DNA of 54,252 nucleotides from Gordonia sp. UBA7599 (GTDB lineage Bacteria; Actinomycetota; Actinomycetes; Mycobacteriales; Mycobacteriaceae), in contig DLKD01000131.1 of NCBI GenBank assembly GCA_002477755.1, forward strand, positions 1 to 54,252, read 5' to 3'. The notes below the pieces were generated by a model that was not told where the DNA came from, made no database searches, and was given only the letters and a program-made list of their open reading frames with translations. Below, piece after piece: positions 35,641-44,232 of this stretch. Made by a program: the position numbers and the translations under genes. Each line of letters starts with the position of its first letter. Position 1 is the first letter of the stretch.

Positions 35641-36854
35641 CGACCGCCCAACAACCGGCATCCGCGCTGCGCGCCGGACAGACCCGCAACCTCGTCCTCG
35701 CCACGCTGGCATTCGCGATCACCTTCTGGGCCTGGAACCTGATCGCACCGCTCGGCGTGTTCTACGCCAGCCCCGGCGAAATGGATCTGAACGCCTCACA
35801 GAAGTCGATCCTGATCGCCGTGCCCATCCTCGTCGGCTCGCTCGGCCGAATCGTCGTCGGCGTACTGACACCACGGTTCGGCGGGCGCGTCATGTTCACC
35901 GCGCTGCTACTACTGTCGGTTCCGTTCGTGATCCTCGTCGCTGTGGCCGGTGAGTTGAAGTCGTACCCACTGATGATCGTCATCGGCTTCTTCCTCGGAA
36001 TCGCCGGGACCAGCTTCGCTGCCGGAATCCCATTCCTCAACAACTGGTACGAGCCAGCGCGACGCGGATTCGCCACCGGCGTCTTCGGCGCCGGCATGGG
36101 CGGGACCGCCCTGTCGGCGTTTTTCACACCCCGGTTCAAGGAGTGGTTCGGCTACTTCCCGACGCACATCATCATCGCGGGCGCGCTGATCGTCGTCGCC
36201 GCCATCTGCTGGGCCGGAATGCGGGACGCGCCGACGTGGACGCCCAACACCGAACCACCCATGCCCAAGCTGGTCGATGCGCTGAAACTCCCGATCACAT
36301 GGCAGATGGCATTCCTGTATGCCGCGGCGTTCGGTGGGTTCGTTGCCTTCTCGACCTATCTGCCGACGTACCTCAATGATGTCTACGACATGACCGACCT
36401 CAAGTCGGCCGGTGCCCGCACCGCGGGATTCGCGGTGGCAGCCGTCATCGCACGCCCACTCGGCGGCGTCCTGTCCGACCGGTTCGGTCCGCGCTTGATC
36501 ACGGCCATCTCGTGCGGTGGAGCCGCGTTGCTGGCGCTCTGGATGATCACCAAACCCGCGATGCCGTGGTATGCCGGGGTCGACTTCATCCTGATGGCCG
36601 TGATGATGGGAATGGGCGCCGGCTCGGTCTTCGCCTGGGTCGCCGTCGCGTCGCCGCCCGCCCGAGTCGGTGCGGTGACCGGGCTCGTCGGTGCGGCCGG
36701 CGGCCTCGGCGGCTTCTTCCCCCCGCTGCTGATGGGCGCCACCTATGACGACGCCGACCACTCGTACACCATCGGCCTCACGCTGCTGGTGGTCTTCGCG
36801 GCGGCGGCCTGCCTGTTCACCGTGTTCGGCATCCGACAGCACGACAACGACTAG
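35637..36854 (+). CDS. narK: nitrate/nitrite MFS transporter
   Basis: 405 residues, 12 predicted membrane helices, NNP family of the major facilitator superfamily. Conserved elements include LVGSLGRIVVGVLTPRFGGR (motif A region with the substrate-binding Arg) and GFFLGIAGTSFAAGIPFLNNWY, the nitrate signature-type Gly-rich helix. The second half has the matching GARTAGFAVAAVIARPLGGVLSDR. It imports nitrate or exchanges it for nitrite to serve NarGHI. The ATG overlaps narI by 4 bp. It converges with the nickel importer, with 51 bp between stops and no clear terminator. Confidence 0.93.
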   Translation: MTTAQQPASALRAGQTRNLVLATLAFAITFWAWNLIAPLGVFYASPGEMDLNASQKSILIAVPILVGSLGRIVVGVLTPRFGGRVMFTALLLLSVPFVILVAVAGELKSYPLMIVIGFFLGIAGTSFAAGIPFLNNWYEPARRGFATGVFGAGMGGTALSAFFTPRFKEWFGYFPTHIIIAGALIVVAAICWAGMRDAPTWTPNTEPPMPKLVDALKLPITWQMAFLYAAAFGGFVAFSTYLPTYLNDVYDMTDLKSAGARTAGFAVAAVIARPLGGVLSDRFGPRLITAISCGGAALLALWMITKPAMPWYAGVDFILMAVMMGMGAGSVFAWVAVASPPARVGAVTGLVGAAGGLGGFFPPLLMGATYDDADHSYTIGLTLLVVFAAAACLFTVFGIRQHDND

Positions 36855-36905
36855 TCAGACAAACTCTGCTTCCACCGGTTCGACCTTGTTTCCGACGGGA
36901 TCCTG

Positions 36906-37931
36906 CTACGCCCGACGACGAAGCAGCAGCGCCGCGGCAGCGGCAATCCAAACCCCAAGCAGGACGACGGTGAGGTAGATGCCGAGGGTCTCCAGGTCAG
37001 CCGATCCGATCCGCTCGACGAGTCCGCCCCAGCCGAAGGTTTCAGTGCCCACACCCGCGAGTTGCACACCGGCGACCAGGACCGCAACCACCGCCGAGAT
37101 CCCAGTCATCACCAGCGGATACCGGATGACGCGACGCTGCGAGGGAACACCGTCGGCCGTCGGGGCCTGCCACGCGTAGGCCCGGCGCATGAGAGCCCCC
37201 TGGGTGGTGTCGAGCAGCGACATCCCCGCCGCGAAAAGGACCGGCAGGGTCATGACCGCCCACCACGGCACCTGGCCCAGCGTCGCCGCACCGGCGATGG
37301 CGAGCAACCCGATCTCCGTGGCGGTGTCGAACCCAATACCGAAGGCGAACCCGACACCGAACATGCGCGAGGGTCGGTCCACGACCGCCTCGAACCGGCG
37401 CATCAGCCACCACATTGGTCCGCCCTTGGCTTGCTCGGTGCCGTCGCGGCGAGACTGACGCAGCGACCACATGTTGATCGCGGCGATCGCCAGGAGGAAC
37501 ACCGACGACACCGTCGGACCCCATACACCGGTAAACCCGCGCACCGCCGAATCGTCATCGGAGATCGCCGCGGCCGCCGCGGAGAGCCCCGCGGCCAGCG
37601 CGGCGCACAACAGCAGCACGACCGTGGAATGGCCCAGGGAGAACCACAGGCCCACCGTCGAGGCCGGTTTGCCGCGATCGACGAAGCGACGGGTGGTGTT
37701 GTCGATGGCGGCGATGTGGTCAGCGTCGAAGGCGTGGCGCATGCCCAGCGCGTACGCCGCCAGCCCGACGGCCAGCGCCGTGGACCCACCGGCGGCATAG
37801 CTCACCCCGGACGGCACGACGACCAGCAGCAACATCCCCCAGCCCACCACGTTCAACGCGACGATGACCCCGACAGCCACCGGCCAACCCGACAGCGTCG
37901 CGCCTACGGTGTCGCGCTGCCCGCCGCTCAT
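36906..37931 (-). CDS. NiCoT-family nickel/cobalt importer, last gene of the urease operon
   Basis: 341 residues, eight predicted membrane helices. The signature HAFDADHIAAIDN in helix 2, which binds the metal, identifies the NixA/HoxN family, together with LGHSTVVL and GFDTATEIGLL. The ATG at 37931 overlaps the ureD stop (ATGA). An in-frame extension to 37985 is not needed. Nickel is the probable substrate, because the gene is coupled to urease genes whose enzyme needs two Ni ions per active site. Confidence 0.93.
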   Translation of the reverse strand: MSGGQRDTVGATLSGWPVAVGVIVALNVVGWGMLLLVVVPSGVSYAAGGSTALAVGLAAYALGMRHAFDADHIAAIDNTTRRFVDRGKPASTVGLWFSLGHSTVVLLLCAALAAGLSAAAAAISDDDSAVRGFTGVWGPTVSSVFLLAIAAINMWSLRQSRRDGTEQAKGGPMWWLMRRFEAVVDRPSRMFGVGFAFGIGFDTATEIGLLAIAGAATLGQVPWWAVMTLPVLFAAGMSLLDTTQGALMRRAYAWQAPTADGVPSQRRVIRYPLVMTGISAVVAVLVAGVQLAGVGTETFGWGGLVERIGSADLETLGIYLTVVLLGVWIAAAAALLLRRRA

Positions 37932-38665
37932 CTGCGCTCCTCGTCCATCGCCCGGTCTCCCACCGTATTGCGCCACGACTCCCATGTCGCGCCGAGCGGG
38001 CTGAGGTGGGTGGCCGGTCCGATGAAGCGGGCCAGCGCCCCCGGCTCGGCCAAGCTCATCACCCCCGGACCACTCTCGCCCCGTGGCCGACGACCTAGCA
38101 TCAGGACGGTGTCGAGCACCCGGTGGGCACCGATCACCCCCGGTACCGGGTTTGCGCCATCTAGGTCGATCTCTTCGACCAGCACCGGCGTGCCGTCGCG
38201 CGCCACGACCTCCGTCGCTTGTCGCACGCGCCCGCCGCCCTCACCGCTGCGCCCCAGGACAGTCGTCTCCCGGACCAGTGCACATCCTCCGGTGTCGAGT
38301 TCGACGCGCAGGGACCGGGTCAGGTTCGATCCGTCGGCGACGACCGTCTCACGTCCGTGCCACAACAGCGTCGCGCCGCGTCCCACCGCAACGTCCACCG
38401 ACCACGTCGATGCTTGCCCGGCCGCGTCGTAACAGACCGTCCCCCCGACCTCGACGAGTTCAAGTCGACACCCCGCCCCGACCTCCACGCGCACCGACAG
38501 GTGGTCACCGCCGAGGACCATCGCCCCGCCCGGTACCAGCGCGATCCGAGCGGTGTCGCGGGTCCGGTCGAGCAGTCGCGGGACCAACACGGTGCCGGCT
38601 CCCGACGACATCACGACGCCGGCGCGCGGATCTCCGGCGCGCACGCCGACCGTCGTCGTGGTCAT
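37928..38665 (-). CDS. ureD: urease accessory protein UreD
   Basis: 245 residues. UreD/UreH scaffold that forms the activation complex with UreF and UreG on apo-urease. Recognisable parts are GDHLSVRVEVGAGCRLELVEVGGT and the RETTVLGRSGEGGGRVRQ stretch. It is a beta-helical protein without catalytic residues. The ATG overlaps the ureG stop by 1 bp. Order ureABCFGD is the usual actinobacterial one. Confidence 0.92.
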   Translation of the reverse strand: MTTTTVGVRAGDPRAGVVMSSGAGTVLVPRLLDRTRDTARIALVPGGAMVLGGDHLSVRVEVGAGCRLELVEVGGTVCYDAAGQASTWSVDVAVGRGATLLWHGRETVVADGSNLTRSLRVELDTGGCALVRETTVLGRSGEGGGRVRQATEVVARDGTPVLVEEIDLDGANPVPGVIGAHRVLDTVLMLGRRPRGESGPGVMSLAEPGALARFIGPATHLSPLGATWESWRNTVGDRAMDEERR

Positions 38666-39408
38666 CAGTGCTCGTGTGCGCGGGAGTGGGCATGACTGTG
38701 GGTGTACCCGCCGTCGGGGTGCTGCTCGTCGGCGTGGAAGTGCGGAGCCATGGGGCCGGGGTCGATCGGGGTGTGGTCACCGGAGCGGCGCGCCGCGATC
38801 ATCGAGAGCACCCATGTCCGTAGCTGCGCCACCGACTCCGGGTCGTGGCGCGAAAGCGCGAGCACCGGCCCGCCCTCGCGCGCCGCGCGCGCGTCGGCGG
38901 CCATCAACTCGACGTCGACACCCACGTGTGGAGCGAGGTCGGTCTTGTTGACGACGAGCAGGTCGGCGCGGGCGATCCCCGGCCCGCCTTTGCGTGCCAC
39001 ATCGCCGCCACCGGCGACGTCGAGCACGAAGATCTGAGCGTCGATGAGCGCCGGGGAGAACGTGGCGGTGAGGTTGTCGCCGCCGGATTCGACCATGACC
39101 AGGTCCAGCGGCGCAAAGTCGCGCTCCAGGTCTTCGACGGCGAGCAGGTTCTGCGTCACATCGTCGCGGATGGCGGTGTGCGGGCAGGCGCCGGTCTCCA
39201 CCGCGCGGATCCGCTCGGCGTCGAGCACGCCGGCCGCCTTGAGCATCCGGGCGTCTTCGTCGGTGAAGATGTCGTTGGTGATGACGCCGATCGCGATCTC
39301 GTCGGCCAGTTCGCGGCACACCGTCGCGATCAACGACGACTTTCCGGTGCCGACGGGCCCGGCGATGCCGAGTCGGAAAGACCGCGCGGGGTCAGTGGTC
39401 TCAGGCAC
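38665..39408 (-). CDS. ureG: urease accessory GTPase UreG with His-rich C-terminus
   Basis: 247 residues. SIMIBI-class GTPase that delivers nickel to urease. P-loop GPVGTGKS (17-24), the [21 protein letters not shown] region, and G4 NKTD (VVNKTDLAP) are visible. The nickel-binding CPH motif is in TGACPHTAI. It starts with GTG, overlapping the ureF end by 8 bp. The last 25 residues contain eight histidines. This is longer than the usual ~205-residue UreG and may store or buffer nickel, since no ureE is present. Confidence 0.96.
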   Translation of the reverse strand: MPETTDPARSFRLGIAGPVGTGKSSLIATVCRELADEIAIGVITNDIFTDEDARMLKAAGVLDAERIRAVETGACPHTAIRDDVTQNLLAVEDLERDFAPLDLVMVESGGDNLTATFSPALIDAQIFVLDVAGGGDVARKGGPGIARADLLVVNKTDLAPHVGVDVELMAADARAAREGGPVLALSRHDPESVAQLRTWVLSMIAARRSGDHTPIDPGPMAPHFHADEQHPDGGYTHSHAHSRAHEH

Positions 39409-40066
39409 GGAACAACCTCTGGGTCAGGAGTGCGTGGGCCTGCGCCCACTCCTCGGTTTGCGGGGCACCGGCCGCCGGGATCGCGGCCGGTTCGATCAGG
39501 GCCGCCAACTCGACGACGAAGGGCTCCGCGGCCGCGCAGGCGTCCAGCACCCACCGGCTGACCTGCGCCGGATCGCACGGGTCGAGCTTGAGGAGCGCGG
39601 CCGCGGCCGTAGCAGCATCGTCGTAGATGACGGTACGGACTAGTTCCACGGCCGACATCTCCGACGCGGCGGCGATCGCCCCGATTACGACGGCCCGGCA
39701 CAGCGGTCGGGCCTGCTCGGCGAGCACCGGCCACACTGGACCGGGCCACAGCGAACCGGCCAACCGCAGAAGGCCGCGTGCTTGCGCGGCAGAGGCCTCC
39801 CGCAGGGCCGGCGACGGGGTGCGCGCCGCCCACGCGGCCAGTACGGCATCGAGGCCGGCATGTGAATCGGCGTCGTCGAGCAGCGCGTGACGGGCGACGA
39901 CGGCGGTACCGGCCTCCACCCGCACCACGGTCCGCGCCCGGCCAAGCATGTACTCGCCGATCTCTTCGGGCGCCAGCCCGCTGCGCAGCGCCGGTTCGAC
40001 ACCGGCCGAGTAGGCGTGGCCGCCGCTGGGGAGCCGGGCGTCGGCCAGCAGCATCGCGGCGTACAT
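39401..40066 (-). CDS. ureF: urease accessory protein UreF
   Basis: 221 residues from the ATG at 40066, which overlaps the ureC stop by 1 bp (TGATG). The all-helical UreF shows [22 protein letters not shown] at the N-terminus, the family's best-conserved segment, and an Ala-rich helical body. UreF gates UreG GTP hydrolysis during metallocentre assembly. The frame stays open far upstream, opposite ureC, but that part has no UreF similarity. Confidence 0.92.
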   Translation of the reverse strand: MYAAMLLADARLPSGGHAYSAGVEPALRSGLAPEEIGEYMLGRARTVVRVEAGTAVVARHALLDDADSHAGLDAVLAAWAARTPSPALREASAAQARGLLRLAGSLWPGPVWPVLAEQARPLCRAVVIGAIAAASEMSAVELVRTVIYDDAATAAAALLKLDPCDPAQVSRWVLDACAAAEPFVVELAALIEPAAIPAAGAPQTEEWAQAHALLTQRLFRA

Positions 40067-41769
40067 CAGAACATCGAGTACAGCTGGGCCAGGGGCAGCC
40101 GTTCCGCCGGTGCCGGGGTGACGGCTTCGCCGTTGATGCTGATGGCGAAGGTGTCGGGAGCGATGTCGATGATCGGCAGGGCGTCGTTGACTTTCATATC
40201 CTTCTTTCCGATGCTGCGCGTGGGCCGCAGCGGCACCAGTCTCCGGCGCAACCCCAGACGCTGCGCGAGCCCGTCGTCCAGCGCCGCCGGGGAGACGAAG
40301 GTCAGCGAGAGGTCCGCCCCGATCGCGTCGCCGAAAGTCGGGCGGGCCAACACCGGCTGCGGTGTGGGGATTGAGGCGTTCGGATCGCCGAGGGCGGCCC
40401 AGGCGATCGCACCGCCCTTGATGACGACCGACGGGCGCACGCCGAAGAACTTCGGCTCCCATAGCGTGAGGTCGGCGAGCTTGCCCGGTTCGACGGAGCC
40501 GATCTCGCCGTCGAGGCCGTGCGCGACCGCCGGGTTGATCGTGTACTTCGCCACGTACCGGCGTGCGCGCAGATTGTCGGCCGGTTCGTCGCCGGTCTCC
40601 CCTCCGCGTCGTGCCTTCATGACGTGTGCGACCTGCCACGTGCGGGTGATGACCTCGCCGATACGGCCCATCGCCTGGGCGTCCGACGACGTGATGGATA
40701 GTGCCCCCATGTCGTGGAGGATGTCCTCGGCGGCGATCGTGGTCCCACGGATCCGAGACTCGGCGAAAGCAAGGTCCTCGGGCACCGCCGGGTTCAGGTG
40801 GTGACAGACCATCAACATGTCGAGGTGCTCGGCGACGGTGTTGACGGTGTGCGGCAGCGTCGGGTTGGTCGAACCCGGGATGATGTGCGGCAGCCCCGCG
40901 ATCGACAAGATGTCGGGCGCATGGCCACCGCCGGCGCCTTCGACGTGGAAGGCGTGGATGCTGCGGCCGTCGATCGCCGCCACTGTCGAGTCGACGAAGC
41001 CGGCCTCGTTGAGCGAGTCCGAGTGCAGCGCCACCTGCAGGCCCCACTCGTCGGCGGCGGTGAGCGCAGAGTCGATTGCCGCCGGCGTCGAGCCCCAGTC
41101 CTCGTGGACCTTGTAGCCGCCGGCCCCGGCGAGTGCCTGCTCGGCCAACCCCGCGGCCGAAACGGTGTTGCCCTTGCCCAGCAGCACGATGTTGAGCGGC
41201 AGCCCGTCCAGTGCGCGGTGCATCGTCTGCAGGTGCCACGCGCCGGGCGTGACGGTTGTGGCCTTGGAGCCTTCTGACGGCCCGGTGCCGCCGCCGATGA
41301 CGGTGGTGATGCCGGTGGCGAGCGCCTCGTGCAGCTGCGACGGGGAGAGGAGGTGGACATGCGAGTCGATAGCACCGGCGGTGAGGATCTTCCCCTCCCC
41401 CGCGATGACGTCGGTCGACGGCCCGATGACGAGGTCGGGGTGCACGCCGTCGGCGATATCGGGGTTGCCGGAGCGGCCGAGCGCGACGATGCGGCCGTCG
41501 CGGACGCCGACATCGGCTCGCTCGATCCCCCACCAGTCCAGGACGATCACGTTGGTGATGACGGTGTCGAGCGCACCGTCGGCGCGGGTCCGCGTCGACT
41601 GGTTCATCGACTCGCGCACCGACTTGCCGCCGCCGAAGACCGACTCCTCGCCGCCGACAGTGTGGTCCTTGGTGACCTCGATCCACAGATCTGTGTCGCC
41701 AAGCCGGATCTGGTCGCCGGCCGTCGGGCCGTAGATGGACGCGTAGGCCGCCCGGTCGATGGAAACCAT
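40066..41769 (-). CDS. ureC: urease subunit alpha, catalytic
   Basis: 567 residues. Hydrolyses urea to ammonia and carbamate. Nickel ligands H137 and H139 (SHVHL), the carbamylated Lys220 (GGYKVHEDW), H249 and H275 are in place, and the mobile-flap catalytic His323 is in VCHHLNP. Sequence and length match the standard alpha subunit. It abuts the ureB stop directly. Its product would supply nitrogen and raise pH. Confidence 0.98.
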   Translation of the reverse strand: MVSIDRAAYASIYGPTAGDQIRLGDTDLWIEVTKDHTVGGEESVFGGGKSVRESMNQSTRTRADGALDTVITNVIVLDWWGIERADVGVRDGRIVALGRSGNPDIADGVHPDLVIGPSTDVIAGEGKILTAGAIDSHVHLLSPSQLHEALATGITTVIGGGTGPSEGSKATTVTPGAWHLQTMHRALDGLPLNIVLLGKGNTVSAAGLAEQALAGAGGYKVHEDWGSTPAAIDSALTAADEWGLQVALHSDSLNEAGFVDSTVAAIDGRSIHAFHVEGAGGGHAPDILSIAGLPHIIPGSTNPTLPHTVNTVAEHLDMLMVCHHLNPAVPEDLAFAESRIRGTTIAAEDILHDMGALSITSSDAQAMGRIGEVITRTWQVAHVMKARRGGETGDEPADNLRARRYVAKYTINPAVAHGLDGEIGSVEPGKLADLTLWEPKFFGVRPSVVIKGGAIAWAALGDPNASIPTPQPVLARPTFGDAIGADLSLTFVSPAALDDGLAQRLGLRRRLVPLRPTRSIGKKDMKVNDALPIIDIAPDTFAISINGEAVTPAPAERLPLAQLYSMF

Positions 41770-42117
41770 TTAGAGACTCCCATCGGCTTTGCCACGCTGG
41801 ATACCCGGCACTGCCCGCCGGCCGCGCAATGCAACGACGGCGACGGTGCGCGACGCACCCGGCTCGAATCGCTCCGACGTGCCCGCTGGGACGTCGAGGC
41901 GGAACCCGTGGGCGGCAGCGCGGTCGAAATCAAGGGCGGTATTGGCATCGGGCAGATGAATGTGCGAGCCGATCTGTACGGGCCGGTCGCCGGTGTTGAC
42001 GATGACGAACTCAGCTCGCTCGTCGGGGCCGCGATCGGCGTTGAGTTCGATCTGCCCGGGTCGCACACGGATCGCGCCGGGACCGGAGTCGCTTGATGTG
42101 GAGTCGGTTGTTGCCAT
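41770..42117 (-). CDS. ureB: urease subunit beta
   Basis: 115 residues. The beta-sandwich subunit packs on UreC. GQIELNADRG, VQIGSHIHLPDANTALDFDR and GFRLDVPAGTSERFEPG are the family hallmarks. A short acidic Ser/Thr-rich N-terminus precedes them. It lies 11 bp after ureA and ends right at the ureC start. Confidence 0.96.
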   Translation of the reverse strand: MATTDSTSSDSGPGAIRVRPGQIELNADRGPDERAEFVIVNTGDRPVQIGSHIHLPDANTALDFDRAAAHGFRLDVPAGTSERFEPGASRTVAVVALRGRRAVPGIQRGKADGSL

Positions 42118-42128
42118 CTCTCGCCTCG

Positions 42129-42431
42129 TCAGTCGATCGGGTGATGCAGGGTGACCAGCTTGCGGCCGTCGGGGAAGGTGGCCTCCACCTGGACATCGGT
42201 GATCATCTCGGGTACGCCCGGCATCACCTCGTCGCGACGCAGGACCGACCGGCCCTGTTCCATCAGCTCGACGACCGACGCGCCTTCCCTGGCCCGCTCG
42301 ACGACCCAGGTGGACAGCAGGGCGACCGACTCGGGGTAGTTGAGCAGGATTCCCCGCTCACGCCGGTCGCGCGCCACCATCCCGGCGACCGCCAGCAGCA
42401 ACTTCTCCGTTTCGGCCGGTGTGGTGTGCAT
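42129..42431 (-). CDS. ureA: urease subunit gamma
   Basis: 100 residues from the ATG at 42431. This start gives the standard length and N-terminus [20 protein letters not shown]. An extension by six residues to 42449 is open. [24 protein letters not shown] and the [18 protein letters not shown] end are typical. It is the first gene of ureABCFGD-nickel importer. It lies 49 bp after the TetR gene on the same strand. Confidence 0.96.
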   Translation of the reverse strand: MHTTPAETEKLLLAVAGMVARDRRERGILLNYPESVALLSTWVVERAREGASVVELMEQGRSVLRRDEVMPGVPEMITDVQVEATFPDGRKLVTLHHPID

Positions 42432-42480
42432 GGCAGTTGATCCTGCCACCCCTCTGGGTACGCCGCGCGACAGTGAGAAT

Positions 42481-43113
42481 TCAGCGTCGCCGCACTGCGA
42501 TCGAATCGAGCACCAGGTCGAGCCCGTAGGAGTACTCGTCGGCGAACCGATAGGACTCGGTGACGACCGTCTCCGCGAGCTCCGCCAGATACGGATAGTC
42601 AGCCACCGGCAGTGCGTCGGTGAACTCGCCGACGAGTTCGTCGGCGCCGTCGGAGAAGGGGAGATTCATCTCGGTGAGGACGAACCCGTAGACGTACGAG
42701 TCGATCGCGGAGAAGGCGTGCGACGCGAGTTCGACGGTGAAGCCGTTGCGGCGCAGACAGCCCAGTACGGCGTTGTGGTGCGTCAACAGAGCCGGCCCCG
42801 GGGTGCGTCGGGAGTCGACCAGTCCAAGGGCCCACGGATGCGCGGCGAGCACGGCGCGCGCCGAGTCGGCCCGTCGCACCATCCCATCGCGCCACCCATC
42901 GTCGGGGGCCGGCAGCTCGATCCGCGTGAAGATCCAGTCCACCATCGCATCGAGCAGGGCGCTCTTGTCAGCGACGTGGTGATAGAGCGACATCGCCTCG
43001 ACGCCGAGTTCGCGTCCGACGTTGCGCATGCTGACCGCCGACAATCCGCCGGCGTCGGCTACGGCGACTGCCGCGTCGACGACCTTCTCCCGGGTCAGGT
43101 GCGCGCGTGCCAC
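42481..43113 (-). CDS. TetR-family repressor, divergent from a quinone-reductase-like gene
   Basis: 210 residues. The GTG at 43113 has AAGGAG 8 nt upstream. N-terminal TetR helix-turn-helix: [47 protein letters not shown] spans about residues 8-54. The ligand domain is of the TetR_C tetracycline-repressor-like type ([17 protein letters not shown]). It most likely represses itself and the divergent MDR gene through the two CTTAC-N4-GTAAG sites between them. The ligand is unknown. It could read through into ureA, 49 bp downstream. Confidence 0.9.
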   Translation of the reverse strand: MARAHLTREKVVDAAVAVADAGGLSAVSMRNVGRELGVEAMSLYHHVADKSALLDAMVDWIFTRIELPAPDDGWRDGMVRRADSARAVLAAHPWALGLVDSRRTPGPALLTHHNAVLGCLRRNGFTVELASHAFSAIDSYVYGFVLTEMNLPFSDGADELVGEFTDALPVADYPYLAELAETVVTESYRFADEYSYGLDLVLDSIAVRRR

Positions 43114-43137
43114 GGTCGTACTCCTTACGCCCGACGT

Positions 43138-43166
43138 TTGCAGACTTACGACCGTAAGGCTAGCAT
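43138..43166 (+). promoter_or_regulatory. predicted promoter of the MDR oxidoreductase gene
   Basis: TTGCAG (43138-43143) and TAGCAT (43161-43166) are separated by exactly 17 bp. The first TetR-type operator fills the spacer, so bound repressor would block RNA polymerase directly. Confidence 0.55.
43145..43158. promoter_or_regulatory. TetR-type operator 1
   Basis: CTTACGACCGTAAG, a 14-bp inverted repeat of form CTTAC-N4-GTAAG, placed between the -35 and -10 boxes of the divergent oxidoreductase gene. A second site of the same form lies 33 bp away, centre to centre. Confidence 0.65.
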
Positions 43167-43177
43167 TCCCAGCAAGA

Positions 43178-43191
43178 CTTACAGGCGTAAG
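43178..43191. promoter_or_regulatory. TetR-type operator 2
   Basis: CTTACAGGCGTAAG, the second CTTAC-N4-GTAAG site, just downstream of the predicted transcription start and overlapping the ribosome-binding site of the oxidoreductase gene. The 33-bp centre spacing is three helical turns, so both dimers would sit on the same face of the DNA. Confidence 0.65.
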
Positions 43192-43200
43192 GAGAATGGC

Positions 43201-44142
43201 ATGAGAGCAGCAGTCGTCCCGGTCTACGGCCCGCCCGAGGTCGTCGAGATCCGTGATATCGATCGACCCGAACCCGGGCCCAAGCAGGTACTCGTCCGCG
43301 TTGTCGCCGCTGCGGTCACCTCTGGGGACGCCCGCATCCGCGGCGCACGCTTCCCCGACGGTTTCGGCGCACTCTCGCGGCTGGCCTTCGGCTGGCGGCG
43401 GCCCCGACGACCCGTGTTGGGCGGAGTGGTCTCTGGCACGGTGGCGGCGCTCGGTGCCAAGGTCGACGGGTTCGCCGTCGGCGACGAGGTGGCCGGGATG
43501 ACCGGCACTGCGATGGGCACCCACGCGCAGTATGTCGCCATCCCCGCGAAGAAGTTGACCCACAAGCCCCCGACGGTCAGCCACTCCGACGCGGCGGGCG
43601 TGTTGTTCGGCGGCTCAGCGGCACTGCACTTCTTGCGCAGCGTGGACACCGGCGCGAACACGACAGTCCTCGTCAACGGCGCCTCCGGCGCCATCGGCAC
43701 CAACGCGGTGCAGATCGCCAAGCACCTGGACGCTACGGTCACCGCGGTGACCAGCGGGTCCAATGCCGCGCTCGTCACCGACCTGGGCGCCGACGACGTC
43801 ATCGACTACACCAGTGTGGACCTCGCAGCCACGAAGCGGCGCTTCGACGTCGTCCTCGACACCGTCGGCAATCTCGATCCCGCTTCCGCAGCACGACTGC
43901 TGACCGACAGCGGCACCGCGGTGCTCGCTGCCGCGACCCTCGCCGAAAACGTCATCCCGCGCCGGCGCGTGAAAGCAGGTGTGGCACCCGAGCGCGCCGA
44001 GGATTTCGCCCACCTAATGAGCCTCGTCGCCGACGGGACGCTTCGCGTCGTGCGCGACGACATCGGCCTCGACGACATCGTCGACGCCCATCGGCGCATC
44101 GATTCCGGGCGCAAGGTCGGCAACATCGTCGTGCATCCCTAG
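43201..44142 (+). CDS. MDR-superfamily quinone-reductase-like oxidoreductase
   Basis: 313 residues. The GroES-like N-terminal domain (1-115) lacks the catalytic zinc ligands; AAAVTSGDARIRG has Ser where zinc enzymes have Cys. The Rossmann domain has VNGASGAIGTNAVQIAKHL (about 159-177). This favours NAD(P)H-dependent quinone or enal reduction rather than alcohol oxidation. The ATG follows AAGGAG. Control by the adjacent TetR repressor suggests induction by a toxic compound. It converges with the GlcD-type gene. Confidence 0.88.
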   Translation: MRAAVVPVYGPPEVVEIRDIDRPEPGPKQVLVRVVAAAVTSGDARIRGARFPDGFGALSRLAFGWRRPRRPVLGGVVSGTVAALGAKVDGFAVGDEVAGMTGTAMGTHAQYVAIPAKKLTHKPPTVSHSDAAGVLFGGSAALHFLRSVDTGANTTVLVNGASGAIGTNAVQIAKHLDATVTAVTSGSNAALVTDLGADDVIDYTSVDLAATKRRFDVVLDTVGNLDPASAARLLTDSGTAVLAAATLAENVIPRRRVKAGVAPERAEDFAHLMSLVADGTLRVVRDDIGLDDIVDAHRRIDSGRKVGNIVVHP

Positions 44143-44232
44143 CGATCTCTACACCCCGCATGGTTTCGACAAAGCCGCGTCGGTCGATGCTGGTTCGACG
44201 AAACGGCGATGGATTCGCACAGTGTCGACGCC

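Noticed and set aside
40067-41686. Upstream continuation of the ureF frame across ureC
   Set aside because: UreF similarity begins at the ATG at 40066, which overlaps the ureC stop. The rest is an out-of-frame reading of ureC.
43114-43584. Longer N-terminus for the TetR protein
   Set aside because: It would run through both operators, the divergent promoter and the oxidoreductase gene, and lacks TetR similarity. The GTG at 43113 has a good ribosome-binding site.
44143-44232. Possible terminator between the MDR oxidoreductase and the GlcD-type gene
   Set aside because: Repeated TTCGAC words occur, but no stem longer than a few bases can be formed.
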